From Comamonadaceae bacterium (GTDB lineage Bacteria > Pseudomonadota > Gammaproteobacteria > Burkholderiales > Burkholderiaceae_C): a stretch of DNA of 13,413 nucleotides. The stretch is from NCBI GenBank assembly GCA_947458305.1, contig CANGZO010000036.1, forward strand, positions 1-13,413, written 5' to 3'. Under the pieces are notes generated by a model. That model was not told the DNA's origin, did not search any database, and saw only the letters and a program-made list of their open reading frames with translations. The position numbers and the translations under genes are program-made. Of this stretch, positions 12,979 to 13,413 are shown one piece after another. Each line of letters begins with the position of its first letter. Position 1 is the stretch's first letter.

Positions 12979-13413
12979 GCTTTTTTGGTGGTGCGGATGG
13001 AACCGCATCGGTCAAGCTGGCTTTAGACCGCTGGAGCGAAGCCTCATCTTGGCGGCTGAGCTTTCCGAGCTGCCGGGCCTGATCCAGCAAGTCAGGGCGA
13101 TGCAAAGCCGTCAAGCGCAGGCTTTGCTCGCGCCGCCAACGCGCGATCTGCGCATGGTGTCCCGACATCAATTCAGGCGGCACCGCCTGGCCCTGCCAGA
13201 CTTCGGGGCGGGTGTAGTGTGGGCTGTCCAGCAAACCATCGAGCGCCGGGTTGAAACTGTCCAACTGGTGGCTTCCCTCGTCGTTCAACACACCCGGCTG
13301 CAAGCGGGCCACCGCATCGAGCAAGGCCATGGCCGCGATTTCACCGCCCGAGAGCACAAAATCGCCCAGACTGATTTGCTGGTCAACATATTGGTCGATG
13401 AAACGCTGGTCCA
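12974..13413 (-). CDS. trmD: tRNA (guanine-N1)-methyltransferase, C-terminal part (partial)
   Basis: The last 145 codons are present and the 5' part lies beyond the window edge. TrmD methylates G37 next to the anticodon of tRNAs reading CUN, CCN and CGG codons, using S-adenosylmethionine, and prevents +1 frameshifting. The visible start DQRFIDQYVDQQISLGDFVLSGGE is the highly conserved end of the trefoil-knot SAM site (in part ISLGDFVLSGGE), followed by AMALLDAVARLQPGVL. Then comes the C-terminal tRNA-binding domain with SPHYTRPEVW, PPELMSGHH and IARWRREQSL. The reading frame continues off the window, so the GTG inside GDFV is not a start. The last 30 or so residues, ending SAPPKKL, are a variable tail. 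It is the gene before rplS on the same strand, as in the conserved ribosomal operon. Confidence 0.96.
   Translation of the reverse strand, partial: DQRFIDQYVDQQISLGDFVLSGGEIAAMALLDAVARLQPGVLNDEGSHQLDSFNPALDGLLDSPHYTRPEVWQGQAVPPELMSGHHAQIARWRREQSLRLTALHRPDLLDQARQLGKLSRQDEASLQRSKASLTDAVPSAPPKKL

Noticed and set aside
1..13413. Mobile elements, prophage genes, CRISPR repeats, tRNA genes or a defence island.
   Set aside because: No terminal repeats, recombinase motifs, regularly spaced direct repeats or tRNA-like cloverleafs were seen, and the genes are conserved housekeeping types with uniform composition.

Overview
The window looks like a conserved chromosomal block from a betaproteobacterium of the order Burkholderiales, probably family Comamonadaceae. 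The grounds are the gene order (prfB-pepN-fbp; M48 peptidase-pterin dehydratase-rsgA divergent from orn; trmD-rplS), the family-typical protein sequences and the moderately high GC with GC-rich third codon positions. The genus cannot be fixed from sequence alone. I see no transposase, integrase, phage gene, tRNA, rRNA, CRISPR array or other sign of an accessory island.

Layout. Positions 1-3927 (+) hold the 3' end of prfB (release factor 2), pepN (M1 aminopeptidase) and fbp (class I fructose-1,6-bisphosphatase), closed by a strong hairpin with A/T flanks that can act in both directions. A NYN-domain protein (-) converges on that terminator. A 115-base divergent spacer follows, then a CoA-type Nudix hydrolase and a CobD/AmpE-like membrane protein (+) in tight tandem. 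These converge on a three-gene minus-strand unit that reads M48 (Ste24-type) membrane protease, pterin-4a-carbinolamine dehydratase, rsgA. orn (oligoribonuclease) starts divergently from the protease. After a weak terminator and a 262-base spacer comes a large RhlE-type DEAD-box RNA helicase (+) with an RGG-rich tail. Its end faces the minus-strand trmD-rplS pair, the end of the ribosomal operon that usually reads rpsP-rimM-trmD-rplS, and two intrinsic terminators lie between them.

Theme. Much of the window serves translation and RNA turnover: release factor 2, RsgA (30S maturation), Orn (short RNA decay), a DEAD-box helicase, TrmD and L19. The rest is peptide and carbon metabolism plus membrane proteolysis.

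I found no convincing new multi-gene system. The parts most worth a second look are the hairpin-rich leader of the helicase gene, which also holds a 19-codon upstream ORF; the NYN protein with an unassigned helical C-terminal half; the arginine/phenylalanine-repeat tail and internal insertions of the helicase; and several genes that lack a Shine-Dalgarno sequence and have a -10-like hexamer about 6-8 bases before the start codon.
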